A stretch of 64,000 bases of DNA from Thamnaconus septentrionalis (taxonomy: Eukaryota; Chordata; Actinopteri; Tetraodontiformes; Monacanthidae), in assembly GCA_009823395.1 (NCBI GenBank), contig CM020511.1, forward strand, positions 21,659,001-21,723,000. The letters run 5' to 3'. Of the stretch, positions 15,001 through 30,239 are shown one piece after another (positions within the stretch are counted from its first letter, which is position 1; every line of letters starts with the position of its first letter). The notes below the pieces were generated by a model. The model was not told where the DNA came from and searched no databases. It was given only the letters and a program-made list of their open reading frames with translations. A program made the position numbers and the translations under genes.

Positions 15001-16931
15001 CAGTGTGTCTCACCACGGCGATGACGATGACCAATCCAGTCACTCTCCTGAACCGCAGGTGGAGGAGTCAGATAAGCCGGATGAGTACAGCGGAAACATT
15101 CCTCCTGCAGAGGTCGCTGCTGTGTCTGAGGAGTTGGGCTCCAGCGTGGACACCCCCGTTGTGGACGGCGACGCAGTGACCTTGCTGACCCTAACGTTCG
15201 TGTCGGTAACTCCGCCCACTCCCTCCCTGGAGGCGGAGCTCAGCTCCTCTGAGATCATAACCTTCATGCCTGACGCCGGCGCTTCAACTGCGACTCTGGA
15301 GGACCTCGGGAGGTGGAGTCAATTCTCAGCACCACGCACAGCGAGAAGAACCAAAGGGAGCGTGACGCCGGCGAGGGATCGGGTGGATCTTCTGGGGAGA
15401 GTGAGGAGGAGGCCACCAGCGTGATTCTGTCAGCAGCAGACCATCCTGAGGACCAGGACGTGACAACCACACTGATCCCTCATCAGACCCTCACAGTGGA
15501 CTGGGAGCCAGAGTCTTCCTCGCCCTCCTTCTCAACGTTCTCCTCTTCTCCCTCCGCTTCTCCCTCATCCTCCCCTTACACCTTCTCCCCCTCTTTGGCA
15601 TCGCGGGGGTCTCACCCCGATGACGAGTCCAGCGCCGAGCCTCCCGCCACAGAGGAATCTGACCACGTCTCTAAGGAGAAGCATGTGGAGATCACCACCA
15701 GGAGCATCCGCAGCTGTGAGTTAGGAAGGAATACTCAGAAAACTATTTGACCTTTTTTTTAAATTTCACTTTAACCCATCTTATGGTTTTTTTTTTAATC
15801 TAAAGAAAATCGTAAAAAGAAGGTAATGTTACAATGACAACCTTTGACCTTTTGACTAACGACAGATGAGGAATCGGACGCAGGCGAGGTTGGGCCAAGC
15901 ACAGATGAACCGTCGGCTAAGGTTTGCACCTGGAGCCCTGCAGAGGAACGGCAGCAGCAGGAGGTGGAGGAAGTGGAGGAAGTGGAAACATCCAGCTTCA
16001 CCACTACCAGTGGTCACGTGAACGTCGCTGCTCCGACGGCGCAGCATCCAGGAGGCGGCGAGGAGGAGATGGTCATGGCTGCGGCCGAGGTGTCTGCTGC
16101 TGTCCAGGTTGCAGGTCATCATATCAAACTTCGATATAAATCATGCAAAGGAAAAAATACAATGTCTCCTTCTATGTCCTTTTTTTTTTTTAATATATTG
16201 CTTAAACATTCGCAAATGCTCTGTCACCTCATAAATATGTTTTTTTGTAACTGCAACAAATGTTGAAGTCACGGCCCACATGTAATGTTACAGCGCCCTC
16301 TGCTAGTAGTCCAGGCCGTTCCACTCACTCACCACTCACACTAAGAACAATGAGCATGTTTTATTCTTTAAATATCTGAGTAAAAATGTTTTGTGTTTTT
16401 TAACCTGGAAATTGAATCGTACATTGTACATAAATAGAAGCGTACATAAATGATCTTTATGTAACTGCAGATTTGTGCCTGGAGAACATATGTTTGAATG
16501 GAGGAACTTGCCTGGATGGGGGACCAACACGTTGCGCCTGCCTACCTGGTTATGAAGGAGACTTGTGTCAGACAGGTGCAGCTTTTTCTTTCTTTTCCTT
16601 GTAAAACACAACCACGATATTCCAGCCTCATCGTCATGCTCTCTGCTCTCAGACCAGGAGATGTGCGAACCCGGCTGGGAGAAGTTTCAGAGCTTCTGCT
16701 ACCGTCACTTCAGCAAGAGGCAGAGCTGGGAGGCAGCGGAGCAGCACTGCCGCATGTGTGGAGGACACCTGCTGTCTGTCATGACCCCTGAGGAGCAGGA
16801 CCACATCAATGGTAGAGCAGCAACCTGACCACCATCATTGCCAAGACCACCACCACCACCACCGCCATCAACATTACCACTATCACCATCACCATCACCA
16901 CCACCATCACCATCACCATCACCATTACCAC

Positions 16932-16979
<48 letters not shown>

Positions 16980-18269
16980 ACCACCAGAATTACCTCTGCC
17001 ATATGAGACCTTACTTAAAACATTTTTTTTGCATCTAAAATAGAATCTTGCACCAGGAATGAAAAGTTCACTTTTCTTTCAACAGACTTCAACATCTTTA
17101 ACATTCCTGCATTTCAGAACCCTGAACGTGTGTCTAGTCTCCAAGGCGAGGCCTCTCAGGAAGAACCTGATCAGACATGACACCGACCCTTCGTGTCGAC
17201 CTCTCTCGCATAAAATAACATAACACAAAATGTCACAGTTTACACATCGACATTGGTATTTTGGTCTGGCGATGAAATACAGATCTGGCATACCTGTCGC
17301 AGGGTGTGGGATGTTTCCATGATTTCAGTGGTTACCGACCAAAGACTTCGAGTCGAGCCTGTCGACACCTTTTGACTTGCACCCATTTTTCTTACTTCCT
17401 TTCATTTTCTTGTTTTTTTTTCACTCTGAGACAAATACAGGGAATACCAGTGGATCGGACTGAACGACAGAACCATCGAGGGCGACTTCCGCTGGTCCGA
17501 TGGGAACCCTCTGGTGAGTATAAAGCAGCTCCTGGAGTGAAGTAGACATTTTAAAGTCTCCCTCGTTGTTGTTTTTAACTCCCTCCCATTTTTTTTTTTT
17601 TTTTTAACTGTCAGCTGTATGAGAACTGGTATAAAGGGCAGCCCGACAGCTACTTCCTTTCTGGCGAGGACTGTGCTGTGATGGTGTGGCACGACAGTGG
17701 TCGCTGGAGAGACGTGCCCTGCAACTACCATCTGTCCTACACCTGCAAAAAGGGCATCTGTCAGTTTACGTTATCCCCAAGCAAAAATCAACACTTTCTC
17801 GGTTCTCACCTGAAATACTGAAAATATATATATATATTCTTTTGGTTTTCCATCACACAGCGTCGTGCGGCCCACCTCCTGCTGTCCCCAATGCCAAGTT
17901 GTTTGGGAAGAAGCGGCAGCGCTACGAGACCAACACCAAGCTGCGCTATTATTGCCTGGAAGGATTCGTGCAGAAACTGGACCCGGTGATCAGGTGTCTG
18001 CCAGGCGGCCAATGGGAGCAGCCCCAGGTCACCTGCAGGCCAGGTGAGCTCTCTAATTAACTGGCAGACTAAACACTCAACAAACAACCTGAACTCAGGT
18101 TTTAATCGAAGGTTTTGTTTTGCTCCTTCCAGTCCAAAGGACGGACGACGCCTCAGTCACAGCGCTTCCAAAACACCTGCAGGGGGCGAGCGCGGTGGAG
18201 AGGAGCACGCAGAAAGCTGCTCCGCTTTCAGGGACATTCAGCGGATCGTCTGACGCACCTCCCATTTAA
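5878..18269 (+). CDS. bcan: Brevican, a lectican chondroitin-sulfate proteoglycan (about 14 coding exons)
   Basis: Coding exons: 5878-5882, 10404-10489, 11720-12109, 12561-12735, 12819-12946, 13046-13339, 13568-14523, 14961-15715, 15866-16114, 16471-16575, 16653-16811, 17431-17513, 17615-17759, 17861-18043, 18133-18269. Domain order is signal peptide, V-type Ig, link 1, link 2, acidic Ser/Thr-rich attachment region, EGF, C-type lectin, sushi, short tail: the full lectican architecture. Most junctions are phase 1, as in the family. Predicted length is about 1,283 residues if two 1-nt gaps in the attachment region are discounted; human brevican is about 911. The product is secreted and binds hyaluronan through the link modules and tenascins through the lectin domain in brain matrix. 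The gene name rests on neighbours isg20l2, hapln2 and rhbg; neurocan is the main alternative. As printed, the reading frame breaks near 14,430 and 15,308. Confidence 0.92.
6009..6057. repeat. (GT)n microsatellite just inside bcan intron 1
   Basis: About 24 GT units starting 127 bp after the donor of the first coding exon, followed by (GA)n. Confidence 0.95.
9657..9693. repeat. (TGATA)n pentanucleotide repeat
   Basis: Seven or so TGATA/TGATG units in bcan intron 1, near a (TTA)n stretch at about 9390-9412. Confidence 0.9.
10404..10489 (+). CDS. bcan: bcan exon 2: signal peptide
   Basis: Encodes a leucine-rich hydrophobic segment ([17 protein letters not shown]) followed by small residues TSSAAF, a good signal-peptidase context. 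Acceptor CCCCACAG, donor GTACAT. Confidence 0.85.
11572..11605. repeat. (GCTAA)n pentanucleotide repeat in bcan intron 2
   Basis: Six or seven tandem GCTAA units with one GCAAA variant, about 115 bp before the Ig exon. Confidence 0.85.
11720..12109 (+). CDS. bcan: bcan exon 3: V-type immunoglobulin domain
   Basis: Shows the Ig pair of cysteines (LTLPCLV and GFYRCEV), the VKW core tryptophan and the NDTGFYRC strand-F signature. It is a single exon bounded by phase-1 introns, as in all lecticans and link proteins. In the family this domain contacts HAPLN partners. Confidence 0.92.
12250..12400. repeat. Interspersed repeat copy A (bcan intron)
   Basis: Begins CCCTCTGTTTGCAGCCTCCT and ends near TGTGACATCACA. 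It closely resembles a copy at about 14614-14785 and a shorter one at about 26489-26560, so it is a dispersed repeat, not an exon. Family not identified. Confidence 0.7.
12561..12946 (+). CDS. bcan: bcan exons 4-5: link module 1
   Basis: Exons 12561-12735 and 12819-12946 (phase 2 between them) encode one complete hyaluronan-binding link module with four cysteines ([28 protein letters not shown]) and the [11 protein letters not shown] signature across the junction. Confidence 0.93.
13046..13339 (+). CDS. bcan: bcan exon 6: link module 2
   Basis: Single-exon second link module with cysteines in KAYCLSH, NHCSPGW, RERCGGG and DVYCFR, and the [11 protein letters not shown] signature. Together with link 1 it forms the hyaluronan-binding G1 unit. 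Confidence 0.93.
13568..14523 (+). CDS. bcan: bcan exon 7: acidic attachment region, part 1 (apparent frameshift)
   Basis: About 317 codons rich in Glu, Asp, Ser, Thr and Pro, with Ser-Gly sites in acidic context ([19 protein letters not shown]) suited to chondroitin sulfate. In the frame set by the link modules, the 3' end turns basic and hits TAG at 14521, directly before the donor GTAAGT at 14524. From about 14,440 another frame reads [18 protein letters not shown] and leaves the exon in phase 1, exactly matching the next acceptor. One nucleotide therefore seems to be missing between about 14,428 and 14,445. Confidence 0.82.
14614..14785. repeat. Interspersed repeat copy B (bcan intron)
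   Basis: Begins CCCTCTGTTTACAGCCTCCT and ends near TGTGACATCACA. Same family as the copies at about 12250 and 26489. Confidence 0.7.
14961..15715 (+). CDS. bcan: bcan exon 8: acidic attachment region, part 2 (apparent frameshift)
   Basis: Continues the acidic Ser/Thr/Pro-rich region. It holds a strong glycosaminoglycan attachment cluster ([13 protein letters not shown]) and a Ser/Pro run near 15,520-15,600. The entry frame reads [15 protein letters not shown] but becomes Arg-rich after about 15,305 and stops at 15,424. Another frame from 15,310 reads [14 protein letters not shown] and reaches the donor in phase 1. A single missing base, for example one G from the run in CTCGGGAGG, would restore continuity. 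Confidence 0.82.
15866..16114 (+). CDS. bcan: bcan exon 9: end of attachment region
   Basis: 83 codons, very Glu- and Gln-rich (EEVEEVE), phase 1 on both sides. Low complexity, but uninterrupted and frame-consistent with the following EGF exon. Confidence 0.75.
16471..16575 (+). CDS. bcan: bcan exon 10: EGF-like module
   Basis: 35-residue EGF module with six cysteines ([14 protein letters not shown], then [13 protein letters not shown]). Phase 1 on both sides. A single EGF module is typical of brevican; neurocan and versican usually have two. Confidence 0.92.
16653..17759 (+). CDS. bcan: bcan exons 11-13: C-type lectin domain
   Basis: Exons 16653-16811, 17431-17513 and 17615-17759 encode one C-type lectin domain: [14 protein letters not shown] start, WIGLNDR, FRWSDG and a C-terminal [16 protein letters not shown]. 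The three-exon split is the lectican pattern. In the family this domain binds tenascin-R in a calcium-dependent way. Confidence 0.93.
16838..16984. repeat. (ACC/ATC)n compound trinucleotide repeat in bcan intron
   Basis: About 145 bp of CAC, CAT and ATC units, ending in a pure (CAT)n run, between the first and second C-type lectin exons. Apparent His- or Ser-rich translations are artefacts. Confidence 0.95.
17861..18043 (+). CDS. bcan: bcan exon 14: sushi (CCP) domain
   Basis: 61-residue complement control module with four cysteines (SSCGPPP, YYCLEGF, IRCLPGG, VTCRP) and the terminal WEQPQVTC pattern. Phase 1 on both sides. Confidence 0.93.
18133..18269 (+). CDS. bcan: bcan terminal exon
   Basis: 45 codons of unstructured tail after the sushi domain, ending DAPPI and TAA at 18267. 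No transmembrane segment or GPI signal is visible, so this is the secreted form. Confidence 0.8.
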
Positions 18270-19534
18270 GCCCTTTTATTTCCACATCTGTTCCGCTCCC
18301 CCCCCCGTGAAATAATTTAAAAGTGTACAAACAAAATTCTTCACGGTAGCTTCACCACTCACTGTCTGAAGAAAATGTGCATTTTAGGAAGTAACGTCTT
18401 GGTTATTATTTTTATTTTATTTTTTTGAAGTCCAGTTTTTAAACTCCAAATATCTTTCTGATGGTTTGTGAAATATTATAGATATTGTATGATCTTCTTT
18501 TAGAGGGGATACTTTGGACGATTGGACAACGATTTACAGCATGCAGCAAATCATTTTTTCAATATAAAATAGGATTTTTTATTGACTCTTGCAGCATGAC
18601 TTCACCTATTTTTTGCATCCAATTAAACATCAAGTACACACTAGTTTAATAGATTTAACACATTTATTTCCAGACTAATTACAGCAAAGCGCTCACATCT
18701 GTTTCCTGATCTCCTTTGGCTTGAATAGCTGAACTTTGTTCTTTGGCAGATCAGCACGGGTAAATGAACCCCAGCAGCCATCATTTTATTGATTGTGTTG
18801 ATTGATTCAGATTGAAGAGGCTCCAGCAGTCCCTGTAAACTGTTAAACTTGCACTAATGAATAGTTGATGTTTTAAGCTAAAATTGATTTTATGGGAGGG
18901 AAAGATGGGGTAAAATAAAGTGTCCATCTCTAAGCATTCTCATTTTCTTTTTTATTAGGAGTTTTATTTTTATTATTATTTCGTTTTTTTTTGTCACCTG
19001 ACATTTACGCTTTCCTCTCTCTCAGTCCTTTTTGCTCCTCAAGGCATTGCTTTTTCCTGACAAGCTGCAGTCTTCTGCCTCACCACGAGAGATCGCCAAA
19101 GTAAAAACAAGCATCAGCTTCGTTTTCTCTAAATCCAGAGTTTATAGGAAGAAAAATATGACTCTCTAACCTTGATTGAAAATTTGACATTTTATTATTA
19201 TTTTTCATTTAAAAGCTGTGTTAAAGTCAATTCAATATCAGTCAGTGCCACTGTATCATTAGTGAACTCGTCTCCATCTAGACTCTAGATTTAGAGAGAT
19301 TTGATGGATAATTATTAATTCTGTCAAACTGTTTTGAAGGAGTCCAGGATGTAGGATATTCAGAATATTCACACATCAGAATATACTTGCAAGATCACCG
19401 ATTTTCGGTTCAGTTTGTATTAAATAACAATAATACATTTTGTGTAAAGGCACCTTTAGGCCACATGTCAAAAGATCACAGATAGTGACCTTCTGTTTCC
19501 TGATCATGATTTTACTTCCGTCCATCTTTGTGTA
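18270..19534. other. Convergent 3' ends of bcan and hapln2
   Basis: 1.3 kb AT-rich spacer. For bcan, ATTAAA at 18622 and AATAAA at 18914 are candidate polyadenylation signals. For hapln2 (minus strand), TTTATT at 19191 is a candidate. The two 3' UTRs may abut or overlap. Confidence 0.55.
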
Positions 19535-23704
<4,170 letters not shown>

Positions 23705-24987
23705 CTTCTCCAGAGTCAACAAAACAAACTCCTCGTCATCAACCTCTCGGACGACTCGCTAGCGACGACGACCACCTCCAGCCAGTTTCTCATAGTTGGA
23801 CAAACAATCCCAGGACTGAAGTCCGAGCCTCAAGAAAACCAGGAGAAGCTGCGAAGCCGAACAGGCGCAGCAGGTGTTTGCTCATCCTTCGGCTTCAAAG
23901 TGCCTTTCTTCCAAGTTGATTCGTGTTTTTGCATGAGTGAAACCCGCTCTTCATCCTTTTCAGGTTGCTTTGTCTGAGCATCTGACTGGTCGCTTGTCGT
24001 CCCCCACTTCATCTCGCTGTGTGACTCCCTTCCCTCCTCCCCCGACCCACCGCCACCTCCCCACTGCGGTCATACGGTCCAGTCCTGGTCGTCCTCTCGG
24101 CTCCTGATGTCCTTGATGACCATTAACAAGATCCGAATAAAAGCCTTGTCTCCATTCGACTCCATGTTTTTCTTCAATATCAGCAACAAAAACAATCTAC
24201 AAATCAAGTTCAGGTGGTCTATCAGGTGTTGTACTGTAAAGTTATCATGGAGGTGTTTCAACTGTAGAAAAAGACACCACAACAGTCTGCAGAATCTCCA
24301 TTACCAAATTAACTACTTTGTTTTGTCATATTATTTCTTTGTCGGGCAGCTGGAGATTTACAGTAACTTCCAGTAGAATTCCTTGACCAGAGGAGCTCTA
24401 ATAAACACGTGATCATCAGTCACCAGTGCAGTCAGAAGTAGAGCAGTGTTCACTGCAGACCATCATCAGGTGCAAATGAAGGAAGACACATCACATTTAA
24501 CCATGGTTATTTAAAGACTTTTCCATTTCTATTTTTCCTTGTTTGGTGGATTCCCAGCAGCATTTCACATCTAAATATTTGATGCTGATAGTTTCTTTTT
24601 TAATTGATACAGGCCACAGCGTGAAGCTCTGACGACGAGCCGCCCTTTGAACAGCAGCCGTTCCCAGAGAGATGCTGCCAAAGCTTCTCTGCAGCACATT
24701 CAGCCGCCTTTGTTGCTGCCAACAGGAAACCTCCCCCCACACACACACACCACCCCGACTTGGAATACAAGGGCCTCATTGTGACAGCGTCGCTCACAGA
24801 GCAGTGACAGCGGGCGGCAGTCACATCGACACCATGCCATGTGGACGCCGGAGCAGATAATGAGATTCTTCCGTCTGTTGTTTTTTCCCCCTGCATTTTG
24901 TTGTTGTTTCTCCATTGTGCGTCGCCATCAATGGGACTCTTTCTGGCACTGCAATTAGTATTCAGCTGAACACCTCGAGGTGGAAAC

Positions 24988-24988
<1 letters not shown>

Positions 24989-25046
<58 letters not shown>
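24989..25046. repeat. (TCTA)n tetranucleotide microsatellite
   Basis: About 14 perfect tandem TCTA units. Confidence 0.95.
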
Positions 25047-25047
<1 letters not shown>

Positions 25048-26488
25048 GACTTGAATGTCCTGACTGTGGTAGAAGACTAATGAGTCTGGATTGAGAGCAA
25101 CTTGCTGTCGGCCCCGCCTTGACCAATCAGGTTGCGGCGATGCCCTGATTGAACAGACGCGGGGCCAGCTAGCCGTAGCTCGTGCTCTCTCTCTTTGGGA
25201 ACTGAGTTTGTCTTCCAAAAAAATAAAACCCTCTCTTTATCCTTCTTGTTTCACTTCTGGCTCAGTCCTTACAGGTTCTGAAAACAGCTCCAGGGGATTT
25301 CTTCACTTCTGACATCAGAATTCACAGAAGAGGTTTTCAGTGAAATCAAAATGTTGTGCCAGGTGTTTCTTGCAAATCCTTCTAATGTTTTCCTTGTGTT
25401 CGCCGTTTTATTTCCTCTAAACTGACTTTTCCTTTGATCACTTTGTTGTCCTCTGCTGTTTGGAGACTGTGACTCTTTAAAGGGTTTTAATGGGAAACAC
25501 CAAAATAATCTGCTTGTATTTGTGCAGTACACAACAACTCTGCTGTCTGTCACCTTCGCCGTTCGTGCCCCGACTTGAGTGACTGAGCGGCTCGGAGCGA
25601 CTCCGACTGATGATGTTTTTGTTCCTGGCCGAAGCGACTTCCTGTCACTCATCGTGGCTCCGCCCCCCTGCAGGTGTCAGGAAGTGAGTGCAGCCTGCAG
25701 GCGAACCCTGTCCCAAGCCCTGCGGCGGCGCCTCACCTCTCACCAACCCCGGAGACGACTCCTCCGGGGGAAAAACATTGAACGAGCTGCAGTCGCTGTT
25801 GTTTCAGGTGAGAGAACCTGAACCAGGAGTGATTCTTCAGCTTCTGCGCTGAAGATGTCGGGAAGCTGATAGCGGCGCCGCTCGGCTCGGCCCTGTATCA
25901 GTTTGCAGCGGCGCAGCAGTGCGTGACTCTGATGAAAGGTGTGACAAGCAGCAGTGGTCAAACACTTGACATTTTAAATTTTCGGAATTCCTGCAGACAC
26001 GGAGCGACGTGCCTTGAGGGTCCTGGCAGACCTTCTGCAGGACCGTGCGTGCAGGTGCTCTCTGAATGCCTCCGTCACCGGAGGTTCATAGGTGATCCTT
26101 GACCCATGTCGAAGGAAGAACGGCTTCAGTTGAGCGGCGATGGCGCTGCAGCTCACCGTAGTGCCTCTTTATCTTTCACTTTGTGAAGGGTTGATTTTGA
26201 TGAGGGGTTTAAATGAGCGGCTGCAAATATTTTTTAGTCACGTGGCCATTGTGCAGGGGAGAGACAGCAGCCAAACTGGTTCACGTCACCTTATCTGCGT
26301 TCCATCAGTATCACCTGACAGGGGAATTTGTTGCATCAGCGCACTGTTGGCCTGTGTGACTGATTTTCTTGTTATAAATTCTCCAAGTTGGAGGACCAAT
26401 ACTTGGATGTTGTGGTTTGACTGATCTGACCTGGAACCCTCGTGGAAAAAGAAATCCTCTCCTGATGTACAGAAAGCAGCAGGTTTAA

Positions 26489-26560
26489 CCCTCTGTTTAC
26501 AGCCCCCGGCTAAAACCAATGCTTTATTGGACCTTCCACATGTTTGGATGGAGACCCTGA
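26489..26560. repeat. Interspersed repeat copy C (partial)
   Basis: Shares CCCTCTGTTTACAGCC and the downstream TTGGACCTTCCACATG stretch with the copies in the bcan introns, but lacks the TGTGACATCACA end. Confidence 0.6.
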
Positions 26561-29149
26561 TGATTGTTAGAAAACACTGCTGAAGTGAATTCTGTTGGAT
26601 ATGGGACCTTTATAAACACAAAAAATAACAATAAAAATACCTGTATGCTATTAAGTAATGAAGGAATCTATCACCGCCAAAGTCTCCTCAAACATTTCCT
26701 CAATGGTTGATGGCAGAAGATCCAAGTGCACTGAAGTTCCTTGCGAAGGCACAAACGAAGGGCTGCAGCTAAATGGAAACACTCGCAATTAGTCGTTGAC
26801 CTGTTGACCCTGGACGCGATGCGACCCGGTGACCGTCATGAGGCTGCTCAGCCTCGACCGGTTCGGCCACTTTGGCCGTCCCACGTGAACGCCTCCGTGC
26901 AGGTGTGATATCCATCTGAGGATGATAACACAACATTCCCAACCTCCTCTCGGTGACACAGTGGCCCTGAGCTGCCGCGCAAACCGACACAAAAAAACAA
27001 CAACCCGACAACTGACACTCTGCTGCACCCCCACAAGTCTGGAAAAGCACGTTGGTTCACCCCACAGACGAGCCGACTTGCTGGGACAGATTCAAACATT
27101 CCCCCATCTGAAGTGAATGTACGGGGGCCCCTGAGAAATTCCTCTGTGCACCCCCTTCCTCCAACTTCAATGCACGTAATCTCGATCTTGTGTAACAGGC
27201 AGGTTGGGTCTCGCCTCTATCACCGCTCATCTTCGAGCCTTCATGCTGCTACTACTGGCGCCCTGCGATGGAGGAGATTGTGTTATCGGCGGGGCCCCAG
27301 GAGCCAGTCAGCTGCACTGATGGAGCGACAAGCAATAGGTTTGGCCGCCAGGCCTGGTGACAAAGTTGTGCAAGATTCTGTGACTGTTGATTCAGTTGGG
27401 GTGGCGTCGGGGATTTTAAGTTAGCTTCTTCTTGTTAGGAAAAGTTCTTCATTAGTTTGTCTGGAAAATATGTCTTAAATGACATAGAGTGGACGGACAG
27501 CTTTTATACCTCCCAGTCAGCAGGTGGTGCACTACCTTGTTATTTGCTGCACCGTGTCAAAACAGGAATATTTCCGGGTGATAATAGCGATAATTTTTTA
27601 ATGTGAATTTAAGAAAAAAAAACAAGCTTTCTGACCTGCATCACTGCAGAAAGATATTTAGCTCATTATAAAATGTGTCTGCTGAAAAATGTAATCCTGG
27701 GCTGAATGCTGAAATTCTGAAAACCTTGAAATCCCCTCTTCGTCTTTCGAGGAATTTTGTGTGTATGAAACCATCAGAAACATTTGCTGTCTTTGCATTG
27801 CTGGCTGTGCTACCCTTAAGTAAAATCCACCGTCTTCAATGACCTACAGTGTTAAAGGGCTTCCAGATCATCAAAGCCACACAAAGCAAAGCTCTAAATT
27901 GGTAGTCGTGTAAAAATGTAACTGACTGGATCTTAACCTGTCAACCATCTGGTAAGAAACATCGTGACTCCAGCATATTGGCTGTTTCAATGTTCAAGTT
28001 CAATCCAGCTGATTCCTATCATTCTCAGCTTTTCTTGGGATTTAGTGTTGACTCCCCAAACCACTGCTGGGTATCACAACAGTTTAGAGAGTCTAGGAGA
28101 ATATTTTGTGTGTATTTCATGGTGAAAAGATTTTGTTCTGGCTAATTAACCTTCCAGGACAACAAACAAAAACATGCTAACAGAGCACGGCTGCTAAAAG
28201 TTATGTAACTGCTGGGTGTGTTATTCCCTGGAAAGATGGGTCCCGAGCCTGCCAAAGTCAGTGCAAGTTGGCACAAATGATGCAACATTTGCAACAACCA
28301 ATAGACTTTGATAAATGTTTTTTCTGCACGTTGGGGTGACAGAAGCGACACCTGAAACCTTGAACACTGCAGGATCCTGTGTCAGATAGCAGCTTAATCC
28401 AGCCCCACGTTAACAGTGAAAGTACTTTAACTGTGAATAATCCATTCTGAGTAAGCAGCTTAAGTGCAAGAGTTTCTGATTTTTAGCAGAGATATCTGGA
28501 TTTGTTGCAGCGGCAGATCAAATTTAAAAGCTTCGAAAAGTGAAGTCACATTTCATTCAGAGCGGCGTGAAGCTTCAGGTTACAAGTTTGGATCCAGTCC
28601 TTTGCAAAAGTTCAATCTGATGCCAGAAAAACTGTGTTAAAAAAAAAAAGAAGATCTCAGGCAGAAAGAATTTTGAGTACAGAGAAGAAACAGGCCAACA
28701 CAGCCCGGGCCCGGTTGGACTGGAAAGAACTGAAGAAATTCTCAAGCTTTATCTTGAATCTGAGGCGAGTGACAGTGTGACAGTGGCACAAACGCAGGGG
28801 AACTCTCGGCATTTCTCAGTAATCAGCTGCAATCACAACCTTCCTACTCACTTTCACAAAAGTGCAGCAAAAAGGTGCAAATCCATAAATTAAAAGTGCA
28901 AATACACTTATTCCAACAGTGCATTACTCAAGTAAGTTCTGCCTCCATCTCCTTCTCAGTTGGATTTTTGCGCCCCCACCTCCTGATAACCAGGCAGTAT
29001 AACCTGGCCGTCTGCTTCTGGGCCCTGACTGCCACCAGCTCAAACAGCCCTCCCCACAGTTTACATGCACACAAGCTTGAACAGGAGGTGTTTATTGTTA
29101 ATTAACTATTAAAATAATTGTATTATAATAATTCCAAGATATTATAATA

Positions 29150-29174
29150 ATTCCTATTATAATATAATAGGAAT
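29150..29174. repeat. AT-rich palindrome
   Basis: ATTCCTATTATA and its exact complement flank a single central A. It sits in locally duplicated AT-rich sequence and may simply be a replication-slippage product. Confidence 0.6.
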
Positions 29175-29724
29175 AATAATTCAAACGCCGATGTACAGTG
29201 TCACAAATGGGACACGTGTGCTTGCAGATCTGCATTTTCAAGTGATACCGTCTTATGACGACGTTATCACATGTTCATACACGCTAACTTTTCTCTAAGT
29301 GCCCGTTTACATGGAGACAGATTATTTTGTTCAGTCTTCAGTTTTAATCTTTTGTCTTTTTTTTTTTTTTTTTTTTTTAATATTTTGCTTTATTCTTGAG
29401 ATTGATTTTTTTTCAAAAATGCCCTCAAACAAACAAACAAAAAAAATGCTTTTACACAAAGCTGTCTTCAAAAAAATTGGAGTGTAAATGAAAACGCTGG
29501 AAACGTCTGAAGACGATGTAGTACATATGCCCGGCCTGGTGTGGCGCCGCAAGTTTACTTCTTGAAGGCGGAAGAAGAAGAAGAGCACCTGAAGCACTCC
29601 GTGTTTAAAGAGGCACACATCCACATCCAGGACGGAGGAAGATGCCGGCGGGTATGCACGCAGCGACTTTGTGCTCTCTGTTTAGGTGCTCTTGTGTGTT
29701 TGTTGTTCTTGTGTGTTTGTCGTT

Positions 29725-30238
29725 TGTTAGTCACCATAATCCCTATCCCCAAGGGCACCATCACCTCCAGCTCCAGTGACTATAAACCCATTGCTCTAAT
29801 CTCAATAGTTGCAAAATGTTTTGAGAGACTAATGCTACATCACAATAAAGATTGTCTCCCCCCAGCTTTGACCCTCATCAGTTTGCCTACAAGGTAAACA
29901 GGTCCACTGCAGATGCCATCTCCACAGCTCTCCACTTGCACTGTGGCGGATAGGAAGCAGCTGCAGAGGGTGGTAAAAACTGCAGAGGGTATAATTGTCT
30001 GCCCACTATACTCCCTAAACGAGAATGCCAGCTCCCGGTGCCTCTCCAGAGCAAAATTAGTACTGTGCAGATTGTGTATGTATATGTTTATGTGGTATGT
30101 GTTTCTTTATAACATGTGTTCTCCTATAATGTGTAGCACTTTATTTTGTTTTAAGCACCTACAGCTGTAGCTTTTAAATTTCGTTGTCCAGGCAACTGTA
30201 CAATGACAATAAATGTCTATCTTATCTTATCTTAAGCA
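29725..30238 (+). mobile_element. 5'-truncated LINE fragment with 3' tail
   Basis: Contains a reverse-transcriptase stretch (IPIPKG, then SDYKPIALISIVAKCFERLML) and a piece of the RT C-terminal region (RKQLQRVVKTAEGI). Frames are broken and the middle is deleted. The 3' end has the fish-LINE style ATTTCGTTGT...ACAATGACAATAAA followed by a short (TATCT)n tail, indicating target-primed insertion on the plus strand. The clade is CR1/L2/Rex-like, not resolved further. Confidence 0.75.
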
Positions 30239-30239
30239 G

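Larger units (their letters stand above)
23705..29720. other. Intergenic region upstream of hapln2
   Basis: 6 kb without a recognisable exon. It contains the (TCTA)n microsatellite at 24989-25046, a third copy of the CCCTCTGTTTACAG repeat at about 26489 and an AT-rich palindrome at 29150-29174. The hapln2 promoter should be at the left edge, just above 23704. Open frames here are short and show no family signature. Confidence 0.5.

Noticed and set aside
5878..18269. Neurocan or aggrecan instead of brevican
   Set aside because: One EGF module, a single attachment region without a G2 domain, and neighbours isg20l2, hapln2 and rhbg favour brevican, despite the long predicted length.
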